A DNA stretch of 64,000 nucleotides from Malania oleifera (Eukaryota; Streptophyta; Magnoliopsida; Santalales; Ximeniaceae): positions 1,860,001 to 1,924,000 of the forward strand of contig NC_080421.1 of the NCBI RefSeq assembly GCF_029873635.1, read 5' to 3'. Positions 45,534 to 56,936 of the stretch are shown one piece after another (the first letter of the stretch is position 1; each line of letters starts with the position of its first letter). The notes under the pieces were generated by a model that had not been told where the DNA came from, ran no database searches, and saw nothing but the letters and a program-made list of their open reading frames with translations. The position numbers and the translations under genes were made by a program.

Positions 45534-45994
45534 CGTAACGACCTGCTCCTTTTTCACATATATATATTTTTAATAAATAAATTATCATCACATCATACAT
45601 TCCAACTCAGCAGGTCACAATCCACCTGGGCCCGTGGGCACCAGGGATATATCAAAGCATAAAGTAGAAGCCCTAACAGCAGAAAATATACAAACATGTA
45701 CATCTCAATACCATATACCACAATATACCAGAGTTACTACAATCACTGTATTTTCATATATACATCCCAAAAATAAAACCTAGGGACATTTCCCACAAAA
45801 TCTAACTGTCCCTACAAAACTTACCCTTCAAAAAGGGTAGATAGACCGTACTATATCAGCGGGGCTTTTCTCGCTCTCCTATCCGGGGCTCCTGAAAAGT
45901 TAATAAGATTTAGGGTGAGACACCTCTCAGTAAGGGAAATAAACTAATACCAGTGTGTTGCAACATGAGTATTATGTGTTCTACATATACCATA
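45534..45994 (-). repeat. 5' LTR (right copy), truncated at 45994
   Basis: It matches 38189-38660 closely (cgtaacgacctgctcc...), with the first base changed from TG to CG. It stops at ctacatataccata where the TGTAGACACC element begins. The remaining 1.8 kb is not found. Confidence 0.82.
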
Positions 45995-46021
45995 TGTAGA
46001 CACCCCATTTTTACCCAGGCC

Positions 46022-46056
46022 CAATATATGTATTACTATTATTATTATTATTGTTA

Positions 46057-46105
<49 letters not shown>

Positions 46106-46151
46106 TTATTTATTCTTCTTATTATTATTATTATTAATTTTCACTAATCTT

Positions 46152-46182
<31 letters not shown>

Positions 46183-46600
46183 TTATTTTTATTATTATTA
46201 TTTTCTTTATTATTATCATTATTTTTCATTAGTATTATTAATATTACTTTTATCTTTATCTTTTTTAAGTCTATTTTATTATTATTATTATTTATTATTT
46301 TCATTATTATTTTTAATTTTTATTATCATTATTATTAGTATTTTTATCTTTAGTATTACTATTATTACTATTATTTTATTTATTATTATTATTATTATTA
46401 TTAATTTTCATTAGTATTATTATTATTACTTTTATTTTTATTTTTACTTCTATTTATATTGTTTATTATTATTATTATTATTATTTATTATTTTCATTAT
46501 TTTTAATTATTATTATTATTATTGTTATTAGTATTTTTATCTTTATTATTACTATTATTATTATTATTATTTATTTCTATTATTATTATTATTATTATTA
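46022..46600. repeat. ATT/TTA trinucleotide-rich tract
   Basis: Long interrupted (ATT)n with tttattattt variants; it gives spurious Ile/Asn-rich frames on both strands. Confidence 0.92.
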
Positions 46601-46627
46601 ATAAGCTAGGGTTTTGGGGAGTTTTTG

Positions 46628-46638
46628 TTATAAAAGGC
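46628..46638 (+). promoter_or_regulatory. TATA box before the GC-rich segment
   Basis: gttataaaaggccaagag, just upstream of the CT-rich leader-like sequence, fits an LTR promoter with transcription start near 46660. Confidence 0.55.
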
Positions 46639-48267
46639 CAAGAGAGGCGCTGCACTGAGGGGGCGGAGGCCAGGAAAGAAAATAAAAAAAAAAAAGAAAA
46701 CTTTGTTTCTGCTTCTTCTTCTTCTTCTTCCAGCCAAGACCGGAAGATCTCCTTCCCTCGCTGCCATCTTATTCTCTTCCTTCTACTGCAACTCTGCCCA
46801 CAAGATTCTCCAGCCATCACCTCACGGCCTCTGCCCCTCTGCTCACAGCTGCAGCCCCTGCTCAAAGAGACCACCACGACCTCTCCATTTTTCAGTCCAT
46901 CCCTCACGTCCTAAACACCACAGCCCGTGCATCCCGTCGCCGACCCCCAAGCCACACCAACAGACCCCTCTGCGACTCCCCGAACCCTTCAATACTAGCA
47001 GTTCTTCCCCCGCTCCAGCCTTCATCCGAAGTAGCCCCACGACCAGAACTGCCGTGAGCAGCCACCCTCCGTTCACCGACCTCACCATCACCGTCAACAC
47101 CAGCCTTTCAGGCGCTGTCGCGAGCACCGCCGCACACAAAAGACTCAGCAGCGGCCACAGGAGCAACCACCCAGCAGCCCCGTCGCCATCGCCGTCGCTC
47201 GCTCCCGTCGCCGTCGGCGTCTCCCGGTGAGATCCTCCATCATCCTCACAGACTATCCTCTTACCCACAGCAACATGCGCACACACACACACACACACGC
47301 CCACTTGCCTGTAATCACATGTAAGTTATTTCTTTTGTAAGTTACTGTATAGTGTTTTTTATAGTTCCGTTTTAACATTTAAAATTCAATTCTTGATTAT
47401 GCAAGTGTATTAATTAAATGATTAACTGATTTTTATTAGTTATGTTTTTCTTTCATATGCAGGATTAAGCTCGTGATTGTATATATTAAATAGTCGGTTT
47501 ATGATATTGGTTCATGCTTATTTGTTTGTTTATTTATCTCTAGATATTAAATATTGTTGTAAAAACTTCATTGTAGAAATTCATTTTAATATTTAAAGTG
47601 CGATTTTTGCTGTGTTTGTTATATATATAAAATATTAATACTATTGTTGTCTGTTACATTGTTTGTTTTAATGTTTAATACTCATGATATATTTGTCTTG
47701 TTATTATTATTGTATACTTTAATATTGTTGTCATATTATCATTGTGTATTTATTTTGCATATTATTATTATCATTATGTCGCATATTTATTATATATATA
47801 TTTTTTTGCATATCTATGTGATTATTATGATTATGACCTTATATTTATGTTATTATTGATTGCATATTTTTATTGTATATTTAATTTGCATATGTATTAT
47901 TTTCGTTGTAATTAATTGTTTATTGGTAGAGCAAAAAAAAACTTGATATAATCAAATCACTGCAGTTTGATTTAATTTCAAAATATTCCAAAAAATATGA
48001 TATAATCAAATCCTTAGAATTTAATTTAATTATAAAATATTTCCAAAAATATGATATAATCAAATCCTTACAGTTTAATTTAATTCGTGCATATTTTTAA
48101 AATAAAATCTGAACATAGATATATTTAATTTCACTTAATTTAAATCAAATATATTTTAATTAACATAAATCTAATTAAATTCACTTACTCAAATTTAATT
48201 AGAAATATTTTAAAATAAACCTAACATAATTTATTCTCCTTACCTTAGTCCTAGAGTGGTGTCTACA

Positions 48268-48622
48268 ATAACGAAATCACTTCAGTTAAAACGTTTAGGA
48301 GCGGAGCTCGAACTTGAAAATGGTGTTCATTTTTCAATTTGGTAAAAAAATGGAAGAGAAAGTTAGAGAGAGTTTGAGAAGAAAGAGAGAGTTTGAGAAG
48401 AGAGAGAGAGTTTGAGAGATTTTCGTGGGAAGGGGAGGGAGCCTGCGGATTACTCCAGATTCAAAGGATTGAATTCAATCCTTCACGTAAGGTTATATAT
48501 TATTATAATATTATAATATTATATTATTATATTATATTATATTAATATATTATATTATTTTATTAATAATAATAATTTAATTAATTAATTAATTATTTAA
48601 TATTATTTTTTGGGATTACTAC
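48268..48622 (-). mobile_element. Orphan LTR end
   Basis: GA-rich leader-like sequence (agagagagtttgag, 48360-48420) runs into an AT-rich stretch and the end GGGATTACTACA at 48622. Its reverse complement starts TGTAGTAATCCCAAAAAATAA, like the 3' LTR start at 9041. It is an isolated LTR terminus whose other part is lost. Confidence 0.55.
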
Positions 48623-48747
48623 ACTAGATGTCCACCATGTAAGATTCTTAGAATAAATCAAACGTGGGCATCAAGGATTTGTCGGCTAATATTTTTTAGA
48701 ATCATTAATTATGTATTGAATCAAATGTTGACTTTGAAATATTCAAA

Positions 48748-48949
48748 TGGTTAGAACATTTGAGTATATGCCTTGAATATTAAAAGTATAAGGATTTAAT
48801 ATTTGGAGAGAATGAATTGCCACCGTTATGTGATTAGGTGATATAAGCCTAACATACTTATAAAATGAAACATAAAATTAGGTGAAATATATTAGTAATA
48901 ATTAAACTGCGGATTTATCGTCTATCTTTGCAAATAGACTAATACTTAT

Positions 48950-48985
<36 letters not shown>

Positions 48986-49450
48986 TTGACCTTTCTTGAG
49001 ATTTGTTAAAAGATAAATAAATTCTCCCTAATTTTTATAAAAAAAGACACAAACATCTTTTTATATTTGGCAAAAAAACAAATTTTTTAGAGATATAAGT
49101 ATCCTTAAAATTAAATGTTAATGGAGGTCCATAAAATTTTTGAAATGTTAGTGAAGGTCTATGAGAAATTTAAAATATTAGGGGAGATTCTTATCTTCTT
49201 ATAAATTCTCAATGTCTTTTATCCTAATAATAATAATAATAATAATAATAACTTTTAAATTAATGAAAGACACATCACCTTATGAATTTGTTTGAGTTAA
49301 AAATTGTATTTGGATAAATAAAAAAAATAAAAAAAAAAGAATTTTATTTTTTTACTATATATTATTTAAAATAAAAAATTATTTTAATGTAATTATTTTT
49401 AAAAAAATATTAAGAATATATAAAATTAAATTTTAATTCATTGATTTAAT
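48748..49450 (+). repeat. Non-coding repeat, left copy
   Basis: From caaatggttagaacatttg to the aagaatatataaaattaaat + tttaattcattgatt stretch. It matches, in the same order and orientation, the pieces 54117-54255, 54638-54953 and 59919-60208 on the far side of the chitinase gene. AAT microsatellites (48953-48985, 49224-49252) are embedded. Confidence 0.82.
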
Positions 49451-49559
49451 ACCTATTAAGATCCCCTCCTTCAAATGTCTTATTAGACATTCCTAATCGC
49501 ACCATATTTCAAATTTTCTTTTTAAATTTTAAATATTTATTTATTTTTTAAAAGGTTTT

Positions 49560-49790
49560 ATTAAAGATCATTAGATTCAGTTCATGGATAATTCATAATT
49601 AATTAGGTATCTTTTGTAGAACAAGTATATAAGGGGTGCTAGTACCTTTTCTTCGCATAACGTAACTCCCGATTCCAACTCCGGTAAATGTAGACCGAGA
49701 CAATTGATTTTTTGGTCTTAGGATTAGCCTAAAAACCTATCAAAAAGTAGTAATTATGTGACATAACTGCACCTACGAAAGTAACAAGTT
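49560..49790 (+). mobile_element. Relic of a gypsy LTR 3' end
   Basis: tataaggggtgctagtacct and cttcgcataacgtaactccc (49626-49670) resemble a phrase seen near the end of plant gypsy LTRs. The rest is degraded; no ends were located. Confidence 0.4.
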
Positions 49791-50630
49791 AGTAACAACT
49801 CCATCAAACTTATAATATTATTATTTATTGTCATTCCGAATCCTTCTCTAGGACATAGTATGGTAGTAGGCAAGCGAGTTGCAATACCAGCATCAATAGT
49901 CATCAAGGCAGTTTTCCAACTTCTACAGTATAAATTTGGCAAATCGGATAAAATCAAAATGCTTTGGCAATAACATTAGCATAAGCATGAATTCATGAAC
50001 CTGAGGCCAAAAGCCGCTTTCTCAACCATTGCTTCCTCTTTTTTTTTTTATTAAAGGAGGACAGCACTTCCATTAATTTATTTATATACCCTCACTTTTA
50101 ATGGAGGAATATCATAATTACCAGACAAGTATTGAGAAATTACAGATAAAAAAAGGATTAAAGACCTCTCAAAATCAATATCAACAACCAATCAAAATAG
50201 GACTACGAATGCAAACAAAACTAAATAAGAAACAAATCTAAACAGACATATCAAAAATAAAAATAATAAAATAAAGTAAAATAAAAAAATTTAAACCAAC
50301 CGAACAAAAATCGAGGGGATGAACTAATAACGAAAGGAAGTGAGACCCAAGCTATCCATGCAATCGAATGTTTTTTAGAGAACGTGGTAAAAGATATTTT
50401 TCATAAATAATATTATATTCTATTTCTCTTTTTTTAGTGAGAAAATCAGCCTAACTATTGTCTTTCCTAGATTGAATGTTTACAAGATGAGATTAGAAAA
50501 TGAGAAAACTGCCAAGTCTCCCCATTGAAAAAATGGGATTAGTCAAAAAAATACAGCCACCCAAAACTCACCATCAAACTTCCTATATGTACACCCATTT
50601 CATGAGACCGAAACAAAGCCAATTAAGAGA
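49791..50630. other. Chitinase upstream region
   Basis: AT-rich sequence with no other gene. A TATA-like ctatatgta at 50582-50590 lies 41-49 bp before the start codon at 50631, which would leave only a short leader. No further element is named with confidence. Confidence 0.4.
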
Positions 50631-53194
50631 ATGGAAGCAAGCAAAGCAAGCAACTGGGTATTTCTAGTTTTGGGTGTTTTTTATGTGTCACTAGGAGCTT
50701 GGGCAGAGCAATGTGGGAAGCAAGCTGGGGGAGCTGTGTGCCCAGGAGGCCTATGCTGCAGCCAGTTTGGGTGGTGTGGCAACACCAATGACTACTGTGG
50801 TAATGGTTGTCAAAGCCAGTGCACCCCTGGTGGTGGTGGCGGTGATATTGGCAGTCTCATCACTCAGTCAAAGTTTGATGAGATTTTTAAGCATCGGAGT
50901 GGCTGCCCCAGCAAGGGCTTCTACAGCTCCGATGCTTTCGTAGCTGCGGCGAAATCTTTTGGAGGTTTTGCAGCAACCGGCGACACCGCCACCCGTAAAA
51001 GGGAGATTGCAGCCTTTTTGGCTCAAACTTCCCACGAGACTACTGGTGAGCAATTATAAATTATTAGTTCATTCGTGAGCACAGAATTCAAATATCAAAT
51101 TGAAGCATTGTAAGAGGTTATCGAAATCCAAAACAATTTTAAATTCAATGCTGGCTCATAGGTAGTGACCATAGTCATAAAAATCAAAGTTAATTTTAAT
51201 ATTTTTTTTCTCATTTGCGATTAATTAATTTGTTTTGTTTATTTTGATGAACTAATTGGTTTGGGTAATACCCAGGGGGATGGGCAAGTGCACCGGACGG
51301 GCCATACTCATGGGGGTACTGCTATATTCAAGAACAGGGGAATCCTGGCGCATACTGTTCCCCAAGTGCACAGTGGCCTTGTGCCTCTGGCAAGAAATAT
51401 TATGGCAGAGGCCCTATCCAAATTTCCTAGTAAGTACTTTTATATTTGTGATTACATTGTTGGTTTTATTATTTTGTTCCTTTAATTTTTGGCTTTCTAT
51501 GTTGAAAAATGATTGTGGGAAATCATAGATCGACTTCCAATATTAGTGCACGTACTATGTTAATTACGGGATTAATTTTTCATGAGTTTTCGTTAAACTT
51601 TAATAATTGCTTCAAATTTGTCATTGACCTTCAATTTATAACAATACTTTCTAATTATTCGTTATAGTGTGCTCTTTATCCCTCCCACACTCATTTACTA
51701 CTATATTATTATTTTTCCTCATAATGAGGGAGTTGGAATTAGGGTTTTGTTTAAGTGAAATCAGATTTTATGGTGCTTTTGATTATGGGTGTATTTGAGT
51801 CCAAACAAGTCAGCACAGTAAAATATTCAACCCAATTCGACTCAAAAAATGTTAAGCTCCAAACTCAACTCGAATTCGATCGATTTTATAATTATTAAAT
51901 TCGAACTTGAGTCTGCTACAAATTCATAAAATTCGTGCTCGGCTTGTTTAAGTTTGACTTGATTATAAATTAGTATTGAATACATATATAAAGATTATAT
52001 AGATATAATATTGAATTATAAGATATATAGTATATGACATGTATAATATAAAAATGATAAAAAAATAAAAAATTTAAAAAATAAAAAAACTTGATTAGGC
52101 TCAAAACTCAACTCAAATACTATTACTAACTTGAACTCAACTCATTAAAATAGTTGAATAACTCAAACTCAAGTATAATCCAGTCAATTTAGAGAACGAA
52201 TCGAGTTCGAGTAGCTCACGAGTAAGTTTGACTTGTTCACTTATTTTTTATGAATCTACCTAACTTACTAGAATAGTTAACAAGTACGTTAGAAGAACTT
52301 TAATAGCATTTCATCAATTAGAAGAAATGATTGTTGCACATCAAATAATATTAAAAAACAATATAAAATTGAAGTTCATTGATCAATTAGTAAGTACTAC
52401 TAATATTTGGTGATCATTCATAAAATTTCCTCCAATTATACTAAACAACACAATAACAAATCAAGACTTAAGTATCATTAGGTGGTATCGATTACATGAA
52501 TTCTTTTCTGTCAATTTATATAATCATAAACAATTTCTTTTAACAATTTCCTGGTTATGTTAGATAAGCTTATTTTGGCCGAGCAACATGTTCTGATACC
52601 TAATCCGGCCTAACCAATCTTTTGATTAGCTCCAAAAAAAGGAAAAAAAAAATATCCAAAGGGCATTTGAAAAGAGAAACTAATAATTATCTTAAGAATT
52701 GAACATTTCAACTTTAAAATGTTGACTTAAAGTGATTTTTGGTTCACAATTATGAATTATGATGGTTCCCACTATGAACATTTTCTTTCAATTAGTAATG
52801 TTGGATTTGATGCTGCAGCAATTACAACTATGGGCCAGCGGGGCGGGCCATAGGAGTGGACCTCCTAAACAATCCGGATCTGGTAGCAACCGACCCGGTT
52901 GTATCCTTCAAGACGGCAATCTGGTTTTGGATGACTCCGCAGTCGCCGAAGCCCTCCTGCCACGACGTCATCACCGGGCGATGGACGCCATCCGGGGCGG
53001 ACCGGTCGGCGGGTCGGGTCCCCGGGTACGGTGTTCTCACTAACATTATCAATGGGGGCATTGAGTGCGGAAAGGGCCCAAACTCGTCAGTCCAAGACCG
53101 AATCGGGTTCTATAAGAGGTACTGTGACATACTTGGGGTGGGCTACGGTGACAACCTTGACTGCTACAACCAAAGGCCTTTTGGATCTGGGTAA
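50631..53194 (+). CDS. Class I chitinase (GH19), three exons
   Basis: An endochitinase that cleaves fungal-wall chitin and belongs to plant defence. CDS = join(50631..51045, 51276..51429, 52819..53194): 945 nt, 314 residues. All splice sites are GT...AG, and the two introns lie where class I chitinase genes usually have them. Signal peptide about 1-25 (ending A-W-A), hevein-type chitin-binding domain about 26-64 with eight cysteines ([23 protein letters not shown]), Gly-rich hinge about 65-72, and a GH19 domain from about 77 to the end. Catalytic Glu136 (S-H-E-T-T-G) and Glu158 are 22 residues apart, as in barley chitinase. It ends [10 protein letters not shown], without the vacuolar C-terminal extension seen in many class I enzymes, so secretion is likely. 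No stops or shifts were seen. Confidence 0.94.
51785..52250. repeat. Interspersed repeat in chitinase intron 2
   Basis: Sequence rich in aactcaactcgaattcg, gaactcaactcatt, acttgattaggctcaaaact and gtttgacttg, the type of 'CTCGAACTCGA' repeat widespread in plant genomes. It accounts for a large part of the long intron (51430-52818). No terminal duplication was identified. Confidence 0.55.
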
Positions 53195-53744
53195 TGGGCT
53201 CCCAATAGTTCTGTTCCCACTGCCAGGCCCATGGACCTAGAGAGAGAGAGAGAAAGAAAGATAAGTGATATATTATATGAGAATAATAACAAGAGACTTG
53301 TATCTGACTAAATAAATTAAATGCTCATTTTATTTGGGGTGAAATTATAAGCTTTATAGTTTCTTTCACAGCTATGTTTGGTTGGAGAGAAAATAAAGAG
53401 AAAATTATAAGAAACCAGAGAATGGAAAACATTTTTTTTTATTATAAAAATGTTATTTTGATGTAATGGGAAAAAATGTTTCTTTATTTTTCTTTCCGGA
53501 AATCAAGCCAAGGGTGTGAGGAGAAATTCAATTATTTTCATTTCACTTCACTTCTTTCTTCCCGATGACATAACGAAAATTAGTAGAATGTTTTATGTTT
53601 TGACCTCCGCTTAGGAATAGAATATGTTTTCCACGATGATCTAGATAAAAAAAAAAAGGGTAAGTTGAGAATGTTGTAGAGGTATAATGGGTTCTCATGA
53701 AATCTTAAATGCTCGTAAATATAAGATTCCTAAATCCAAAATAC
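53195..53744 (+). other. Chitinase 3' flank
   Basis: A GA-rich stretch (gagagagagagaaag) and ctaaataaattaaatgctc (about 53308) follow the stop and may include the 3' UTR and polyadenylation signal. No gene is visible. Confidence 0.45.
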
Positions 53745-54112
53745 TCGGTTAAAAATTTATTCAGTTCATTTTGGTTTTCATTTTCGTTGAATTTCGATTA
53801 TCGGTTTTTGGTCCAATTTTTGGGTTCCATTAATTCGGTTAACCGAATAGTATAAATTAATAATAAATAATTTTATTATATATATTATATTAAAATATTT
53901 TATATATTATAAATACTAAAATTTTATTTATTTTATGTGTATTAAAATTTTATATATATTAAAAATTTATATTTTATATATATTAAAATATTAAATTGGT
54001 TAACCGATTTAACCGAAATTCAGTTTTGTCGGTTTTGAATTCGGTTAAAAATGAAATTTTTGTCAATTTGGTTAATGAGATTTTTTAACCGAATCGACCG
54101 AATGCTCAACCC
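53745..54112. repeat. GGTTAACCGAAT-type interspersed repeat
   Basis: Palindromic words ggttaaccgaat, ttggttaaccgatttaaccg and attttttaaccgaatcgacc, ending accgaatgctcaacccta. This is the pattern of a small repeat common in plant intergenic DNA. An AT-rich middle separates the two halves. Confidence 0.6.
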
Positions 54113-54116
54113 TATC

Positions 54117-54255
54117 CAAATGGTACATTTGAATATAATTCTTGAATATTGTAAGTCTAAGGCTTTAATATTTAAAGAGAATGAGTTAACACCGTTATAT
54201 GATCTAAGCCTAGCATACTTCTAAAATGAAATATAAAATAAGGTCGAACATATTA
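54117..54255 (+). repeat. Non-coding repeat, right copy (part 1)
   Basis: Matches 48748-48890. Interrupted by the solo LTR at 54256-54637. Confidence 0.8.
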
Positions 54256-54637
54256 TGTTAGGATCTTGTGAGCAACCAGAAAATTATGAACACCCGAAAT
54301 TTACATGATTCGGTCAAGATCGACTTATGTCCACGGAGCACACCACTAATTCACTAAAATCGCCAGAAAAATACAACTCTCTTCTTTCTCTCACTCTCTT
54401 CCTCCTCTCTTTCTTCTCTATGCTCTCTGTACATTTCACAACTCTCCACAACTCTCTTTTTATAGGGCTTTTGAATCAATTACAATTTAATACGATAAAT
54501 CAAAAAGAGAAGTTTCATCCATTTAAATTAAATGATGGATAAATGGTGGATAAATGATGGATAACAGCTCCAGCTTACAATGCGTCTCCAGCTCCTCACG
54601 AGTCTCCAGCTCAGCATCTCCTAGCTCCGGCACAACA
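54256..54637 (+). mobile_element. Small solo LTR (382 bp), duplication tatta
   Basis: TGTTAGGATCTTGTG...GGCACAACA flanked by tatta at 54251-54255 and 54638-54642. It contains a CT-rich tract and tttttatagggctttt (54456-54471) as a TATA-like signal. Size and ends suggest a copia-type LTR. Confidence 0.82.
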
Positions 54638-54953
54638 TATTAGTAATAATTAAATTGTGGAGTTATCATCTATCTTTGCTAATAGACTAATACCTATTGA
54701 ATAATAATAAAAAAGACATTGATCTTTCCTAAAATTTGGTAAAAAGATAAATACCTTCTCAGAGGTTTCAAAAATTCTAAAGGCCTCTCGAGAGATTTCA
54801 AAATGTTCATAGGTCTACCTTGGTGTTTGTCAAAAAGGCACAAACGTCCTTTTATATTTAAAAAAAAAAATGAATTTTTTTAGAAATATAAGTGTCCCAA
54901 AACTTAAATATTAAGACTAGTCTATGAAATTTTTGAAATGTTAGTGAATGTCT
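54638..54953 (+). repeat. Non-coding repeat, right copy (part 2)
   Basis: Matches 48891-49170 (taataattaaattgtggag..., ctatctttgctaatagac, gtgaatgtct). Interrupted by the copia element. Confidence 0.8.
54949..54953. repeat. Target-site duplication, tgtct (partner at 59919-59923)
   Basis: tgtct abuts both ends of the copia element. Confidence 0.93.
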
Positions 54954-55170
54954 TGTTGGCGTGAGCTGTCATTGTAAACAACCAAAAGAGATTTGAGGCA
55001 TTTGAAATTTGTAACATCCCATGAATCAGGGTGGTTAGCTTGAGTCTAGGAGATGAAAAACTGTATAGTAAAGTTAAGTTTTTTATGTATAAGAAAGGAA
55101 AGACGACTGATAAAAAAAAAAAAAAAAGAGGATGAAGAAGGAGTAGAATACAAAAGACAGATTTTTTACA
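54954..55170 (+). repeat. 5' LTR (217 bp)
   Basis: TGTTGGCGTGAGCTG...TTTTTTACA, short as in many copia LTRs. Confidence 0.94.
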
Positions 55171-55183
55171 TGGTATCAGAGCC
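55171..55183 (+). other. Primer-binding site
   Basis: tggtatcagagcc, tRNA-Met type, directly at the LTR end. Confidence 0.9.
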
Positions 55184-55230
55184 AAACGAGTTCTGGCTTC
55201 CTATATTGCATCCTAACCATACCTCTATTC

Positions 55231-56936
55231 ATGGCGGACTCTGATGATATGAACTCTTCTGGCGACATGTCCAATCTCTCTGATTCTATCCTTGAATTGA
55301 CTACAAGGATGACCGAGGTTTTGAACAATACTCGGACCCCATCACCACTGAAACATCCGCTGCTCCGATCGGCATTAAGTTGGGTGGTTCCAACTATACA
55401 CTCTGGTCCCAAGTTGTTGAGATGTATATCTCTGGCAAGAATAAACTGATGTACATTAATGGCGACTTTCCCCAACCGCTATCCACTGATCCCTCCTTTC
55501 GCAAGTGGCGCACCGATAGCGCCATTGTTAAAGGTTGGTTAATTTCTTCCATGGATTCGTCCTTGATTGGCAATTTTATTCGGTTTCCTACGGCAAAGGT
55601 GGTTTGGGATTCCATTGCCACTACCTTCTTTGATGGTAGAGATACATCACAAGTGTATGATCTTCGACGCCGTGTGACACGACTGAAGCAAGCCGCTGGC
55701 TCACTAGAAAAATATTATACTGAGTTGCAGGGTTTATGGCATGAAATTGATTTCCGTAGGCCAAATCCTATGGAATGCTCTGTTGATATTCAACATTATA
55801 ATCGGATCATTCAGGAAGACTGTGTTTATGTGTTTTTGGATGGTCTTGACGATCGGTTAGACAAAATACGAGCTGATGTTTTGCATATGAAACCATTTCC
55901 TACTGTCGAACAAGCGTATGCGCGTGTTAGACGGGAGGCTATTCGACAACAGGTTATGACTACCCATGACCCCGATGGGCTCCAGGGGGCTGTCTTGTCC
56001 TCAAAATCACTTACATTAAGCACCTCTGCCCCTGGTAAATCTTCCAAGCCCCGAAACTCCACTAATTCGAAAAAATGTTCTCATTGTGGAAACCAGAAGC
56101 ACACACGTGAAACCTGTTTCAAATTGCATGGGTACCCTGATTGGTGGCATGACCTTCAAGCCCGTAAATGTCCTGCTAGAACCAGAACGAATGGAAATTC
56201 AGGCACAGCTGCTGTTGCTGCTGCAGAGCCTCATCTCTCCCTTATACAATCAGCTGCAACATCCACAGATGCTCCTCCTAATTTGAACTCAGGTATCCCT
56301 GATCTTGCTCTTCCTACCTCCCATCGAGATGCAGACTGTAGTGCATGGCTTCTTGACTCGGGAGCCACTGACCATATGACTTTTGCTGCCTCGGACTTCT
56401 CTTATACCTCTCTTCCGCGACGCACCAGCATAGCCAATGCAAATGGTGTTATCTCACCAGTCACTGGAGCTGGTTCTGTGACTTTATCACCATCTCTGCA
56501 TTTATCTAATACTTTACTTGTTCCGCTTTTATCCTATAAATTGTTGTCTGTAAGTCAGCTCACTGTAGACCTTGGGTGTGTTGTGCTTATTTATCCCAAT
56601 TTCTGTCTTATTCAGGATATTCTCACCAAGGAAATAATTGGGCGTGGTACTAAGAGGGAGGGATTATATTATGTGGAAAACATTAGTATCGGCCAGGCCA
56701 ATGACATGAACCATCCGCATGCCGATAAAGAGACACTACTTTGGTTGTGGCATCGACGCTTGGGACACCCATCTTTTCCTTATTTGAAGCATGTTTTTCC
56801 TGATTTGTTTAAGCATTTACAGACTCCTGATTTGAAATGTGACACTTGTATTTTGGCTAAGAGCCATCGCGCTACTTATCCTTTAAGCATGAATAAAAGT
56901 GACACTCCATTTACGTTAATTCACTCTGATGTATAG
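55231..56936 (+). pseudogene. Copia gag, protease and start of integrase (frameshifted)
   Basis: Start at 55231 (MADSDDMNSSGDMS). The frame shifts near 55340, after which a 518-residue frame runs to 56936. In order: GGSNYTLWSQVVEMYISGKNK (copia gag N-terminus), DPSFRKWRTDSAIVKGWLISSM, a UBN2-type gag region, CSHCGNQKHTRETCF knuckle (about 56076-56120), protease WLLDSGATDHM (D-S-G at about 56353), and the integrase-leading LWHRRLGHPSFPYLKHVFP...CDTCILAKSHR. It ends at a TAG at 56934 in place of the usual Trp codon. Confidence 0.9.

Larger units (their letters stand above)
38189..45994 (-). mobile_element. Ty3/gypsy chromovirus, near-complete internal region
   Basis: Reading on the minus strand: 5' LTR (45994 back to 45534, truncated), PBS (45533-45518), gag, protease, RT, RNase H, integrase, chromodomain, PPT (40443-40429) and 3' LTR (40428-38189). 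The layout, the zinc-knuckle gag and the C-terminal chromodomain place it among chromoviruses, most likely the Tekay/Del group. The reading frame is broken by about eight stops or shifts, so it is unlikely to be autonomous now. No target duplication was found because the right LTR is cut at 45994. Confidence 0.85.
45995..48267 (+). mobile_element. Gypsy-type solo LTR with TGTAGACACC ends
   Basis: The 10 bp TGTAGACACC at the left end and GGTGTCTACA at the right end are exact inverted repeats. Such ends are common in a group of plant Ty3/gypsy LTRs. The interior has a 580 bp ATT-rich simple repeat (46022-46600), TATA box tataaaagg (46630), a GC-rich, CT-rich stretch (46650-47260) and AT-rich sequence. 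No PBS or coding domain is present. Flanking bases (ccata, ataac) do not match, so the target duplication is not demonstrated. Confidence 0.65.

Noticed and set aside
46503-46914. Ile/Asn/Lys-rich frames on both strands
   Set aside because: They arise from the ATT/AAT simple repeat and adjacent low-complexity DNA.
46703-47230. 175-residue Pro/Ser-rich frame (+) and an overlapping 153-residue frame (-)
   Set aside because: Low-complexity translation of a GC- and CT-rich LTR leader. No domain is seen, and both strands are open because the composition avoids stops.
50631-51059. A stand-alone 142-residue hevein-like protein
   Set aside because: The last four codons are intron. GT at 51046, AG at 51274-51275, and the matching downstream exons show it is exon 1 of a class I chitinase.
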